Assembly: GCA_958295465.1 (NCBI GenBank)
Contig: OY282353.1
Span: 4,765,001-4,829,000 of the forward strand
DNA: 64,000 nt
Direction: 5' to 3'
From: an uncultured Gammaproteobacteria bacterium
GTDB lineage: Bacteria > Pseudomonadota > Gammaproteobacteria > HK1
Position numbers and translations under genes: made by a program. Below the pieces are notes generated by a model. That model was not told the DNA's origin and searched no databases. It worked only from the letters and a program-made list of their open reading frames with translations. Below are positions 37,430 through 46,066 of the stretch, in pieces (within the stretch, counting starts at the first letter, position 1; each line of letters starts with the position of its first letter).

Positions 37430-38463
37430 AGTTTCAGTTGGCCATCAACATGGAGCGAACAGCCGCGCATCCGGACATGCGCGAGGTCGCACGCCACACG
37501 CTCGAGATGGTGCAGATGGCCGACGAGGGCGGGTTCGCAATCGCCTGGGCGGCGGAGCACCATGCGCTGGAGATGACCATCGCGCCCAATCCCTTCCAGA
37601 TCCTGACCTGGTGGGCCGCGCATACGTCCCGGATCCGGCTCGGCTCGGCAGTGGTCGTCGCACCGTACTGGCATCCGATCAAGGCCGCAGGCGAGGCCGC
37701 CCTGCTGGATCTCTACAGCGGCGGGCGGCTCGAGTTCGGAATCGGCTCCGGCGCCTACCAGCGCGAGTTCGACCGCATGCGCCCCGGCCTGAAACAGTCC
37801 GACGGGCACAGGTACGTACAGGAGATGCTGCCGGCGGTGAAGGCCCTGTGGCAGGGCGACTACGAGCACGACGGCGAGCTCTGGTCCTTCCCGGCCGCGA
37901 CCTCGGTGCCGAAGCCCCTTCAGCAGCCACACCCCCCGATCTGGATCGCGGCGCGCTCGCCGGCCACGTACGACTTCGCCGTGAAGCACGGTTGCAACAT
38001 CCTCTCCTGGCCGCTCACCCGCCCCATGTCGGAGGTCGAGCTGTACAAGGGGCGCCTGGAGACCGCCCTGGCCGACAACCCGGGCAAGGCGCGGCCGACC
38101 TTCGCCACGATGCGCCACACGGTGGTCTACGATCGCACCGAGGACTGGGAGGTGCCGGTGAAAGCCGCAATGCGCCAGCTCGGCCAGTTCGAGAACCTGT
38201 TCAAGAACCTGGGAGGCGTCACCAACGGCTTTCCGGGGGAGATCGACCTGTCGGCGCTCTCGAACCGGGACGAGTACGACCCGCGCATGCTGCACCGCAA
38301 TCTCCTGTTCGGCACGCCGGACGAGGTGGTCGCGAAGCTCAGGATCTACGAGGAGATCGGCGTCGACCACTTCACCTACTACGCGAGTCTGGGCCTCGGC
38401 CCGAAGGAGCAGAAACGCTCGCTCGCGCTGTTCATCGAGGAGGTGATGACGGCGTTCGCATGA
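37426..38463 (+). CDS. LLM-class flavin-dependent oxidoreductase
   Basis: A 345-residue luciferase-like flavin monooxygenase. MKFQLAINMER at the start, GFAIAWAAEHHA, IRLGSAVVVAPYWHPIKAAGEAALLDLYSGGRLEFGIGSGAY, WIAARSPATYDFAVKHGCN and the C-terminal FGTPDEVVAKLRIYEEIGVDHFTYY are the FMN/F420 barrel signatures. It would hydroxylate or oxidise a small substrate with reduced flavin and oxygen. As first gene of the carnitine locus it may attack a C-N or quaternary-amine intermediate, but this is inference. ATG at 37426 rather than the TTG two codons earlier. Confidence 0.88.
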   Translation: MKFQLAINMERTAAHPDMREVARHTLEMVQMADEGGFAIAWAAEHHALEMTIAPNPFQILTWWAAHTSRIRLGSAVVVAPYWHPIKAAGEAALLDLYSGGRLEFGIGSGAYQREFDRMRPGLKQSDGHRYVQEMLPAVKALWQGDYEHDGELWSFPAATSVPKPLQQPHPPIWIAARSPATYDFAVKHGCNILSWPLTRPMSEVELYKGRLETALADNPGKARPTFATMRHTVVYDRTEDWEVPVKAAMRQLGQFENLFKNLGGVTNGFPGEIDLSALSNRDEYDPRMLHRNLLFGTPDEVVAKLRIYEEIGVDHFTYYASLGLGPKEQKRSLALFIEEVMTAFA

Positions 38464-38538
38464 GCAGGAGGCGCCGTCGAACCTGTACGGCCCGGCCCGG
38501 GAGCAGCAGGCGGGGGAGATGGAACGGAGGGAGATCAC

Positions 38539-39342
38539 GTGGCACGACACGTAGAGGTCGCGCGCGACGGACCGGTGCTCGAAGTCAGGCTGAACAAACC
38601 CAGGGTCAACGCCATCGACCACGCGATGAGCCGGGAGCTGGGCGAGGCGTTCAGGACGTTGCGCGACGACCCGGAGCTGCGGGTCGGAATTCTCACCGGC
38701 GAAGGAGATCGGATCTTCTCGGCCGGCTGGGATCTGAAGGCGCTCGATGCCGGGGAGGCGCAGCTCGACGAGTGGTGGGACGACGGCGACTACGGCGAGG
38801 GCGGCTTCGCCGGGCTGACCGAGAACTGGACCCTGAACGAGCCCGTGGTGGTCGCGCTGAACGGGCTCGTCATCGGCGGCGGCTTCGAGCTGGCCCTGGC
38901 CGGGGACCTGATCATCGCGGCCGAGCACGTGGAGTTCGCCCTTCCCGAGATGCCGCTGGGCATGGTTCCGGATGCCGGCGCCATCCAGCGGCTGCCGCGC
39001 CGGCTCCCGTACAACATCGCGATGGAGATGCTGCTGATGGGGCGGCGGATGGGAGCGGAGGAAGCAGCCCGGTACGGGCTCGTCAACAAGGTGGTGGCGA
39101 AGCAGGATCTGATGCCCGCCGCTCGCGCCTGGGCGAAGCAGCTTGCCGAAGCCGCTCCCCTCGCCCTGCAAACCGTCAAGGAAGTCCTGCGCGCCATCGA
39201 GTGCCGGCCGCTCGAGGAGGCGTTCCGCATCATGCGCACCGGAGATCTCCCCGCCTACCGGGCCATGCTGAAGTCGGAGGATGCGGCCGAGGGCGTGCGC
39301 GCCTTCGTGGAGAAGCGCAAGCCCGTGTTCAAGGGGCGCTGA
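38539..39342 (+). CDS. caiD: carnitinyl-CoA dehydratase / crotonobetainyl-CoA hydratase
   Basis: A 267-residue crotonase-fold enzyme closely resembling enteric CaiD. FSAGWDLKA, GEGGFAGLTENW, GGGFELALAGDLIIAA and ALPEMPLGMVPDAG align along its length, with both active-site glutamates present (E117, E137), and MGRRMGAEEAARYGLVN, LHSEDA-like LKSEDAAEGVRAFVEKR and the final KGR. It interconverts crotonobetainyl-CoA and L-carnitinyl-CoA. The start is GTG. Nine bases separate it from the carnitine-dehydrogenase-like gene, so the two are co-transcribed. Confidence 0.82.
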   Translation: MARHVEVARDGPVLEVRLNKPRVNAIDHAMSRELGEAFRTLRDDPELRVGILTGEGDRIFSAGWDLKALDAGEAQLDEWWDDGDYGEGGFAGLTENWTLNEPVVVALNGLVIGGGFELALAGDLIIAAEHVEFALPEMPLGMVPDAGAIQRLPRRLPYNIAMEMLLMGRRMGAEEAARYGLVNKVVAKQDLMPAARAWAKQLAEAAPLALQTVKEVLRAIECRPLEEAFRIMRTGDLPAYRAMLKSEDAAEGVRAFVEKRKPVFKGR

Positions 39343-39351
39343 AGGGGCGGC

Positions 39352-40305
39352 GTGGCCAGGCTCCGCCCCGAAGAGGTCCGGCGCGTCGCCAGCATCGGCG
39401 GCGGCCCCATCGGCGGCGGATGGACCGCACACTTCCTCGCCCGCGGATTCGACGTGTGCAGCTACCTGCACGACGCCTCGGAGGAACGATCCTTTCGCTG
39501 CGTGGTCGAGACCGCATGGCGCAGCCTCGAGGCGCTCGGCCTCCGCGAGCGCGCCTCCCTGGAACGCCTGCGCATCACCTTCGATCTGGCCGAGGCGGTG
39601 AGCGGGGCGGAGTTCGTCCAGGAGAGCGCCCCGGAGGATCTGACCGTCAAGCGATCGCTCTTCGCCACCCTGGGCACCCTGACACCACCTCGGGTGGTCA
39701 TCGCGTCGAGCACCTCGGGTCTGACCATGACGGACATCCAGGCCCACTGCCCGACGCCCGGGCGCACGGTCGTCGGGCATCCGTTCAACCCTCCCTACCT
39801 TCTGCCGCTGGTGGAGGTCACGGGCGGACGCGAAACCGCGCCGGATGCGGTGGCGTGGGCGCGGGACTTCTACCATGCGGCCGGCAAGGCCCCCCTGGTG
39901 CTGGAGCGCGAGATCCCGGGATTCATCGCCACACGGCTGCAGGAGGCGCTGTGGCGCGAGGCGCTGCATATGGTCGCCAGTCGCGAGGCCACGCCCGAGC
40001 AGATCGACTTCGCCCTGATGCACGGCCCCGGCCCGAGGCTCGCGCTGATGGGCCAGTGCATGGCGTTTCACGTGGCGTGCGGCGAGGGCGGCATGGCCAC
40101 CAACCTCGACCAGTTCGGCCCCGCGCTCGAGCTGCCGTGGACCCGGCTGGCCGCCCCGCCCCTCACCCCGGAGCTGCGCGATCGCATGGTCGACGGCTGC
40201 AACGAGATGGCGGCGGGCCGCAGCTTCGAGGCGCTGGCGGCGGAGCGCGACCGCGGGCTCGTCGCGATCCTGAAGGCGCTCAGGGCCGCTCGGGGCGATC
40301 CGTGA
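39352..40305 (+). CDS. L-carnitine dehydrogenase-like 3-hydroxyacyl-CoA dehydrogenase family protein
   Basis: A 317-residue NAD-dependent dehydrogenase. The Rossmann motif is GGGPIGGGWTAHFLARG (16-32). VVGHPFNPPYLLPLVEV holds the catalytic His (143). IPGFIATRLQEALWREALHMV, GPGPRLALMGQCMAFHVACGEGGM and PWTRLAAPPLTPELR resemble L-carnitine 3-dehydrogenases (CdhA/LcdH) more than fatty-acid enzymes. It would oxidise carnitine to 3-dehydrocarnitine, the substrate of the BKACE enzyme encoded 1.3 kb away. GTG start. Its 3' end overlaps the convergent regulator by 26 bp. Confidence 0.82.
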   Translation: MARLRPEEVRRVASIGGGPIGGGWTAHFLARGFDVCSYLHDASEERSFRCVVETAWRSLEALGLRERASLERLRITFDLAEAVSGAEFVQESAPEDLTVKRSLFATLGTLTPPRVVIASSTSGLTMTDIQAHCPTPGRTVVGHPFNPPYLLPLVEVTGGRETAPDAVAWARDFYHAAGKAPLVLEREIPGFIATRLQEALWREALHMVASREATPEQIDFALMHGPGPRLALMGQCMAFHVACGEGGMATNLDQFGPALELPWTRLAAPPLTPELRDRMVDGCNEMAAGRSFEALAAERDRGLVAILKALRAARGDP

Positions 40306-41380
40306 ACGTGCGTCCCGCGCCGGGCGGAGGTTCGCTTCGGCCGCGCCGCGCCTCCTCGACGAACGAGAACAGGGTGCCCGGCCAGGACGGTGCGGGATCG
40401 GTCTCCGGCCATGCCTGGCGGTACTCGCTGGGCTTGCGCGCGAAGCACCGGGCAAACGCCTGCGAGAAGTAGGACAGGGAGTTGAAGCCGCAGGCGACCG
40501 ACACCTCGCGGATGGACATGCGGGTGCTGGTCAGCAGGACCCGGGCGTATTGCAGCCTGAGAAGCTGACTGAACTGCACCACCGAACATCCCAGGTGGCG
40601 CTGGAACAGCCGCTCGATCTGGCGCTGCGAGATGCGCAGCCGGGCCGCGATCTTCGGAACCGGCCACGGCTCGTCGATGTGCTCCTCGATCAGTGCGATC
40701 GCGGCCTTGACGTTCGGGTGGAGCTCATCGGTGGCGGTGCCCATGGTACGGCGCTGGGGCAGCTCGCCGGCCTTGACGGGGTGGTGCAGCACCTGATCCG
40801 CGATCTCCGATACGAGCTGGTGGCCGTAACGCTCGGCAATGAGATGCAGCATCAGGTCCAGGCCCGCGGTGCCGCCGGCGCAAGTCATCACCGGGCCGTC
40901 GACGGTGAAGAGCTGCTCGCGCAGGCGGGTGTCGGGGAACTGCTCGGCAAGCCCGGCCATGATGGACCAGTGCGTGGTGGCGAGCCGATCGGCCAGCAGC
41001 CCCGCGCGGGCCAGAAGGTAGGCGCCGGATTCCAGCGCCATCATCGTCGCTCCGTCCCGCGCCTGGCGGCGCAGCCAGCGGAACAGGGCCGGATGGGTGT
41101 AGTGCTCGCAGCCCCAGCTCCCGCACACCGCCACGATGTCGAACGGCCACCCGGCGGCCGCCCCAATCGGCGCCGCCGAAACGCTCATGCCGTTGCTGGC
41201 GACGATCTCGCCGCCTTCGGGCGCCCGGTACTCCCACTCGAACAGCGTCTCCGGGGCCAGATAGTTGGCGACGCGCATCGGTTCGATGGTCGCCGTCAGC
41301 ATCATCATGTTGAAGCGGGGGACCAGCACGAACGCCACCCTGGCCGGCCCGGCCGTGGATGTTCCGGCGGGATTCTTCAT
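40280..41380 (-). CDS. GlxA-family AraC-type transcriptional regulator (CdhR-like)
   Basis: A 366-residue regulator. The N-terminal DJ-1/PfpI-like domain (VAFVLVPRFNMMMLTATIEPMRVAN, VCGSWGCEHYTHPALFRWLRRQ, TCAGGTAGLDLMLHLI) is followed by two AraC helix-turn-helix motifs (WPVPKIAARLRISQRQIERLFQRHLG; SIREVSVACGFNSLSYFSQAFARCF). This architecture is that of CdhR and GbdR, activators of carnitine and glycine-betaine catabolism in pseudomonads. Start at ATG 41380 behind AAGGAGG. It is divergent from the BKACE gene and likely controls the flanking genes through the shared 222-bp region. Confidence 0.88.
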   Translation of the reverse strand: MKNPAGTSTAGPARVAFVLVPRFNMMMLTATIEPMRVANYLAPETLFEWEYRAPEGGEIVASNGMSVSAAPIGAAAGWPFDIVAVCGSWGCEHYTHPALFRWLRRQARDGATMMALESGAYLLARAGLLADRLATTHWSIMAGLAEQFPDTRLREQLFTVDGPVMTCAGGTAGLDLMLHLIAERYGHQLVSEIADQVLHHPVKAGELPQRRTMGTATDELHPNVKAAIALIEEHIDEPWPVPKIAARLRISQRQIERLFQRHLGCSVVQFSQLLRLQYARVLLTSTRMSIREVSVACGFNSLSYFSQAFARCFARKPSEYRQAWPETDPAPSWPGTLFSFVEEARRGRSEPPPGAGRTFTDRPERP

Positions 41381-41456
41381 GGTGGGGACCTCCTTCGTGT
41401 CGAATGATTCGAGCGGCGACCGCGGGTGCACTTCGGCCGGCGCCGTAGACGGGTGA

Positions 41457-41472
41457 GGAACAGTCTTGTTCC
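41457..41472. promoter_or_regulatory. candidate operator in the divergent regulator/BKACE region
   Basis: GGAACA-GTCT-TGTTCC is a perfect 6-bp-arm inverted repeat in the AT-richer middle of the region between the regulator and BKACE starts. A half-site-like AAGTTCC follows at 41481. AraC-family activators usually bind such spaced sites; assignment to the neighbouring regulator is inference. Confidence 0.4.
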
Positions 41473-41602
41473 ATACAAGCAAGTTCCATGTCGAAAAACA
41501 AACACAAGTGGCGAGATTTCTACAGATCGGGCGCTGGTCGAAACGCACAATGAACGTCGGACGCCGCTTGCGGCGCGATCGTCACCCGAGGAGGGCCCGG
41601 CC

Positions 41603-42487
41603 ATGAACTTCGAGGTGGTGGTGACCTGCGCGGTCACCGGGGCGGGAGATACGGTGGGCCGGCATCCCGGGGTTCCTGTCACCCCCGGACAGATCGCCGA
41701 TGCGGCCGTCGAGGCGGCCCGGGCCGGCGCGGCGATCGTCCACATCCACGTGCGCGACCCGGAGACCGGAAAGGGCTCCCGGGAGATCGGGCTGTTCAGG
41801 GAGGCGGTGGAGTGGATCCGGGCGAGCGACACGGACGTGGTGATCAACCTGACCAGCGGCATGGGCGGAGACTGGACGCCGAGCCCGGACGATCCGGCGA
41901 TGCCCGGTCCGGGCACCGACATGGTGGGTCCGGCCGAACGCCTGGCGCACGTGGCGGCGCTGCGCCCGGAGATCTGCAGCATCGACTGCGGCACCATGAA
42001 CTTCGGCAACGGCGACGAGATCTACATCTCGACGCCGGCCTGCCTGCGCGCGATGGCCGAGTGCGTCGGGGACTGGGGCGTCAAGCCGGAGCTGGAGGTG
42101 TTCGAGCTGGGCCACATCCGCTTCGCCAGACAGATGATCGCGGAAGGGCTGATCAGGGAGCCGCCGATGTTCCAGATCTGCCTCGGCATCCCCTGGGGCG
42201 CGGATCAGAGCGTCGACACCATGAAGGCGATGAAGGACGAGCTGCCGCCAGGGGCCGTGTGGGCCGGCTTCGGCATCTCGCGCATGCAGATGCCGATGGC
42301 TGCCGCCGCCGTCGCGATGGGCGGGCACGTGCGGGTGGGACTGGAGGACAACCTCTACCTCGAGCGCGGGGTGCTGGCCACCAACGCCCAACTGGTCGAG
42401 CGGGTGGTCGGGATCATCGAACGGATGGGGGCGAGGGCGGTGTCTCCCGCCGAGGCGCGCGAGAAGCTTGGCCTGCGCGGGCATTGA
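41603..42487 (+). CDS. BKACE (beta-keto acid cleavage enzyme), 3-dehydrocarnitine cleavage
   Basis: A 294-residue DUF849/BKACE enzyme. It condenses a beta-keto acid with acetyl-CoA to give acetoacetyl-CoA and a shortened CoA ester or acid. The zinc site HIHVRD (H47, H49) is present, as are [43 protein letters not shown] and [14 protein letters not shown] with the C-terminal metal/substrate Glu. With a carnitine-dehydrogenase-like gene and a CdhR-like regulator adjacent, 3-dehydrocarnitine is the best substrate guess (glycine-betaine route). The ATG at 41603 follows GAGGAGGG. Confidence 0.88.
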   Translation: MNFEVVVTCAVTGAGDTVGRHPGVPVTPGQIADAAVEAARAGAAIVHIHVRDPETGKGSREIGLFREAVEWIRASDTDVVINLTSGMGGDWTPSPDDPAMPGPGTDMVGPAERLAHVAALRPEICSIDCGTMNFGNGDEIYISTPACLRAMAECVGDWGVKPELEVFELGHIRFARQMIAEGLIREPPMFQICLGIPWGADQSVDTMKAMKDELPPGAVWAGFGISRMQMPMAAAAVAMGGHVRVGLEDNLYLERGVLATNAQLVERVVGIIERMGARAVSPAEAREKLGLRGH

Positions 42488-42536
42488 GACCGGCGCTCGC
42501 GGGGGAACCGGGATCGATCGGCGTGGTTGCGGCCTC

Positions 42537-42735
42537 CGATCGCCATGACCCGAACACCGCCGCCGGTTGCGGGCGGGATGCCTGCGCTCCCGGGGCAGGC
42601 GCCGCGTCATTCGATACATCCGATCACGAGGGTCCGCACACCGCCGTCCGCCGCGGGCGGGGCATCCATGCTCCCGGGAAAGGCGCGCCGCCGTCCGGAT
42701 CGTCCGGGCACGAGGCTCCGAGCGCTGCCGGCTTG
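42537..42735. repeat. 84-bp tandem repeat (about 2.3 units)
   Basis: Imperfect tandem repetition with an exact 84-base period. ACACCGCCG-type words recur at 42554 and 42638, GGGCGGG at 42571 and 42655, and ACGAGG at 42626 and 42710. The array fills the space between BKACE and the ABC ATPase and ends at the TTG start. The period is a multiple of three, and the frame of the ATPase stays open through it. Confidence 0.7.
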
Positions 42736-43851
42736 CGGATCGAGCGGCTGAGCAAGCGTTTCGGAGACTTCACCGCCGTCTCGGAGGTCGACCTGCACGT
42801 CCGGCGCGGGGAGTTCCTGACCCTGCTCGGGCCGTCAGGCTCGGGCAAGACGACGCTGCTGATGATGATCGCCGGCTTCGTGGAACCCACCTCGGGCGAT
42901 CTTCGGCTCGACGGACGCTCGATCCGCTCCCTCCTGCCCGAGAAGCGGGAGTTCGGGATGGTGTTCCAGGGCTATGCCCTGTTTCCGCACATGACCGTGC
43001 GCCGCAACGTCGCCTACCCGCTGGAGATCCGCAAGCGCCCGCGACATGCGGTGCGCGAGCGGGTCGACGAGATGCTGGCGCTCGTGCAGCTCGAAGACTT
43101 CGCGGATCGGCTGCCCCATCAGCTCTCCGGGGGCCAGCAGCAGCGGGTCGCGCTGGCGAGGGCGCTCAGCTTCGGTCCCCGGGTCCTCCTGCTCGACGAG
43201 CCCCTGGGCGCGCTCGACAAGAAGCTGCGCGGGGAGATGCAGGTGCAGTTGAAGCACCTGCACCGCAGGATCGGCACGACCTTCGTGTACGTGACCCACG
43301 ATCAGGAGGAGGCGCTGTCGATGTCGGACCGGGTGGCGATCATGAACCACGGCGCCAAGGTGCAGGTGGGCTCGCCCGAGGCGCTCTACGAACGCCCCGC
43401 GACCACGTTCGCCGCGGGCTTTCTCGGCAGGAGCAACTTCCTGCGGGGCATCGTCACGGGCCGTCGCGGCGGATGCGCGACGTACGCGGTCGCCGGGCGG
43501 GAGTACCGCCAGGAGGATCCGGAGCGACGGCTTCAGCCGGGAGCCGGCGTCACCCTCGCGCTCCGCCCCGAGAAGCTCGAAGTGGCTCCCGCCCGACCGG
43601 ACGGTGTGGACGGCGCCGGATCGGTCGGCGCGGGCAATGCCGGGCCGAACCGCCTGGCCGGTGTGGTCGGCGACGTCACCTATCTCGGCTCGACCCTCTC
43701 CGTCTCGGTGACGACGGACGGCGCCGGGACGCTGATCGCCGAGGTCCGGCCACGGGACGGCCCGGGGGTGGCAGAGCCGGGCCACAACGTCTGCCTGGAG
43801 TGGATGCCGGATGCCGCGGTCATCGTCGATGACATGCAGTCTCCGGCATGA
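42733..43851 (+). CDS. ABC transporter ATP-binding protein, polyamine/betaine type
   Basis: A 372-residue PotA-like ATPase. Walker A GPSGSGKTT near 38-46, Q-loop FQGYALFPH, signature LSGGQQQRVALARAL, Walker B VLLLDEPLGALD and the H-loop YVTHDQEEALSMSD are all intact. The C-terminal TOBE region contains LRPEKLEVAP. With the following binding protein and two permeases it forms a spermidine/putrescine-type importer; in this locus a quaternary amine such as carnitine or butyrobetaine is a likely cargo. The start is probably the TTG at 42733. An upstream extension through the tandem repeats would be low complexity. Confidence 0.93.
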   Translation: MRIERLSKRFGDFTAVSEVDLHVRRGEFLTLLGPSGSGKTTLLMMIAGFVEPTSGDLRLDGRSIRSLLPEKREFGMVFQGYALFPHMTVRRNVAYPLEIRKRPRHAVRERVDEMLALVQLEDFADRLPHQLSGGQQQRVALARALSFGPRVLLLDEPLGALDKKLRGEMQVQLKHLHRRIGTTFVYVTHDQEEALSMSDRVAIMNHGAKVQVGSPEALYERPATTFAAGFLGRSNFLRGIVTGRRGGCATYAVAGREYRQEDPERRLQPGAGVTLALRPEKLEVAPARPDGVDGAGSVGAGNAGPNRLAGVVGDVTYLGSTLSVSVTTDGAGTLIAEVRPRDGPGVAEPGHNVCLEWMPDAAVIVDDMQSPA

Positions 43852-43971
43852 ATGGCAACATGGCATGGCCACCGCGCCGGCGCCGGCATGAGCGGCAGCG
43901 TGGGGGCGCCTTCTCCCCTTGCCGGGGGAGAGGACGGGCAGGGGATGGCATGGACGGCACGAAGCACACCT

Positions 43972-44040
43972 GGTCCCGGGCCTTGATCGGTCCCGGGTCC
44001 TGACCTGATCCCGGGCCATGACCTGGCCTCGGGCCTTATC
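43972..44040. repeat. four-copy 17-18-bp tandem repeat
   Basis: Units starting GGTCCCGGG (43972, 43989), GATCCCGGG (44007) and GGCCTCGGG (44025) repeat with 17- or 18-base spacing immediately before the ribosome site (AGGAGGA) of the binding-protein gene. Each unit centres on a CCCGGG palindrome. It may affect translation or simply be a minisatellite. Confidence 0.65.
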
Positions 44041-44064
44041 GACGGAGACAGGAGGAGACTGACG

Positions 44065-45174
44065 ATGCAAGACGGAACGTTCTTCAAGGAGCTGGCCGAG
44101 CAAGGGGTGCGCGACTACCGGTCCGGCCGGCTGGACCGCCGGAGCTTCCTCGCGCTGTGCGCGGTGGCCGGGGCGGCGCCGCTGGCGGTATCCATGGGCG
44201 ACGCGGAGGCCGCGGCGAACGAGATCGTGATGTGGAACTGGGGCGGCGACGCCGTCAAGTGCCATACCGATGCGTTCGGCGGACCCTTCGCCGGGGACAC
44301 CGGGATGAAGTTCAAGGTGGACACCTCCGGCCCGCTCCAGGGCAAGGTGAAGGAGATGGTGGATTCGGGCAACGTGACCGCGGACGTGGCCGACGCCGAC
44401 GCCTTCGACGCGATAGCGCTCGGCAAGTCCGGCCACCTCGAAGCCATCGACTACTCGATCGTCGACAAGAGCCAGGTGCTGGAAGGCTTCGCCTGGGAGC
44501 ACGGAGTGTCGATCATCTTCTACGGCTACGCGTTCATGTACGACACCGGGAAGTTCAAGGACGACCCGCCGAGCACCTGGGCCGACTTCTTCGACACTGC
44601 GAAGTACCCCGGCAAGCGCTCGTTGTACAAGTGGGCGAACGGCGCCATCGAGGCCGCCCTGCTCGCCGACGGCGTGGCCGGAGACGCGGTCTATCCCATC
44701 GATCTCGACCGGGCGCTCGCGAAGATACGGTCGATCAAGCCCGATACCTACTATTGGGGGTCCGGGGCCGAGGCCCAGCAGATGATCATCGACGCCGAGG
44801 TCTCGATGGGCATGGTCTGGCTCAACCGGGCCAAGAACGTGGAGGCGGACACTGGCGGGCGCTTCAGGCTCAACATGAACGAGGCCATCGCCATGCCGGG
44901 CGCGTACATCGTGCCCAAGGGCAATCCGGCAGGGCGGGAGAACGTCATGAAGTTCATCGCCTCCTGCCAGACGCCGGAGCGCCAGATCGCCCTGCTGGAG
45001 TGCCACGGGATGACGCCCTCGAACCCGAAGGCGTTCGGCATGATCCCCGATGCGCTGCAACGGTTTGCGGTGACCTCCGAGGAGAACCTGTCGCGCGTCG
45101 TTCTGAACGACCCCGTCTGGTGGGCCGAGAACGGTGGGGAGACCGTGAACCGTTACCTCGAGGCGATCGGCTGA
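44065..45174 (+). CDS. ABC transporter substrate-binding protein (spermidine/putrescine type)
   Basis: A 369-residue periplasmic binding protein. The N-terminus has a twin-arginine-like export signal (LDRRSFLALCAVAGAAPLAV, about residues 23-42). The mature part starts near NEIVMWNWGG and contains FAWEHGVSIIFYGYAFMYDTGKF, WADFFDTAKYPGKRSLYKW, MGMVWLNRAKN, AYIVPKGNP, all typical of PotD/PotF-like proteins. A strong AGGAGGA precedes the ATG. It would capture the imported amine; Trp residues (MWNWGG, VWLN) could form a quaternary-ammonium cage. Confidence 0.92.
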   Translation: MQDGTFFKELAEQGVRDYRSGRLDRRSFLALCAVAGAAPLAVSMGDAEAAANEIVMWNWGGDAVKCHTDAFGGPFAGDTGMKFKVDTSGPLQGKVKEMVDSGNVTADVADADAFDAIALGKSGHLEAIDYSIVDKSQVLEGFAWEHGVSIIFYGYAFMYDTGKFKDDPPSTWADFFDTAKYPGKRSLYKWANGAIEAALLADGVAGDAVYPIDLDRALAKIRSIKPDTYYWGSGAEAQQMIIDAEVSMGMVWLNRAKNVEADTGGRFRLNMNEAIAMPGAYIVPKGNPAGRENVMKFIASCQTPERQIALLECHGMTPSNPKAFGMIPDALQRFAVTSEENLSRVVLNDPVWWAENGGETVNRYLEAIG

Positions 45175-45211
45175 TCGCAGGGGATGCGGAGGGCATGGCG
45201 GGCGCCCGGCG

Positions 45212-46066
45212 GTGCGGCTTGCGGGGATCCATCATGGCGCCGGTGGCGCCTGCTGGCTGCTCGTCGCTCCGCTGCTGGGGCTCGTCATCGCCCTCTACGC
45301 CTGGCCGGTGGCCGAGATCCTCTGGCTCGGCTTCTCCGACCCGGAGCCGGGCCTGCAGAACTACGAGAAGCTCTTCACCCGGACCGCGCTTGCGAAGATC
45401 CTCTGGACCACGTTGCGCATCTGCACGATCACGACGCTCCTGAGCGTCACCATCGGCTACCTGATCGCGTACACGATGGTGCATCTCGGCGCCCGGGAGC
45501 GGTCCTGGATGCTGACCCTGGTGCTGATCTCGTTCTGGGTCTCCGTGCTCGTCAGGGCGTTCGCTTGGCTCACCCTGCTCGGCCGGAACGGGCCGGTCAA
45601 CGCGGCACTCGCGGCGGGTGGCCTGATCGACGAGCCGGTGGCGTTCGTGCGCAACGAGCTCGGGGTCCTCATCGGCATGACGCACTACATGATCCCCTAT
45701 GCGGTGCTGCCGCTGCTCGCCAACATGCAGGGGATCGACCGGCGCATCATGGACGCCTCCCACAACCTGGGCGCGGGCGCGGCGACCACCTTCACGCGGA
45801 TCTACCTGCCGCTGACGACGCCGGGAGTGGTGGCGGCCTCGCTGCTCGTGTTCGTGATCAGCCTGGGCTTCTACGTCACTCCGGCGCTTCTCGGCGGCGG
45901 GCGCGTGCTGATGGTCGCCGAGTACGTCAGCGTGCAGGTCCTGGTCACCGTGCAGTGGGGCGTCGCGTCGATGCTCGCGACCCTGCTGCTCGCCGGCGTG
46001 TTCGGGTTGATGTACGTGCTGTCGCGGTTCATGCGGCTGGGCGACGTCTTCGGAGCGCGGGCATGA
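45212..46066 (+). CDS. ABC transporter permease (PotB-like)
   Basis: A 284-residue inner-membrane permease with about six helices, including LLVAPLLGLVIALYAWPVAEILWLGF, MLTLVLISFWVSVLVRAFAWLTLL and SLLVFVISLGFYVTPALLGG. The EAA loop reads MDASHNLGAGAATTFTRIYLPLTTPG. It starts at a GTG 38 bp after the binding-protein stop and overlaps the second permease by ATGA, indicating translational coupling. Confidence 0.92.
   Translation: MRLAGIHHGAGGACWLLVAPLLGLVIALYAWPVAEILWLGFSDPEPGLQNYEKLFTRTALAKILWTTLRICTITTLLSVTIGYLIAYTMVHLGARERSWMLTLVLISFWVSVLVRAFAWLTLLGRNGPVNAALAAGGLIDEPVAFVRNELGVLIGMTHYMIPYAVLPLLANMQGIDRRIMDASHNLGAGAATTFTRIYLPLTTPGVVAASLLVFVISLGFYVTPALLGGGRVLMVAEYVSVQVLVTVQWGVASMLATLLLAGVFGLMYVLSRFMRLGDVFGARA

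Noticed and set aside
37327-40455. Very long open frame opposite the flavin/CaiD/dehydrogenase genes (and similar ones at 15550-18222, 27999-30188, 42835-45060)
   Set aside because: High GC suppresses stop codons on the opposite strand. The translations are His/Arg/Ala-rich with no motifs, while the plus-strand frames encode clear enzymes.
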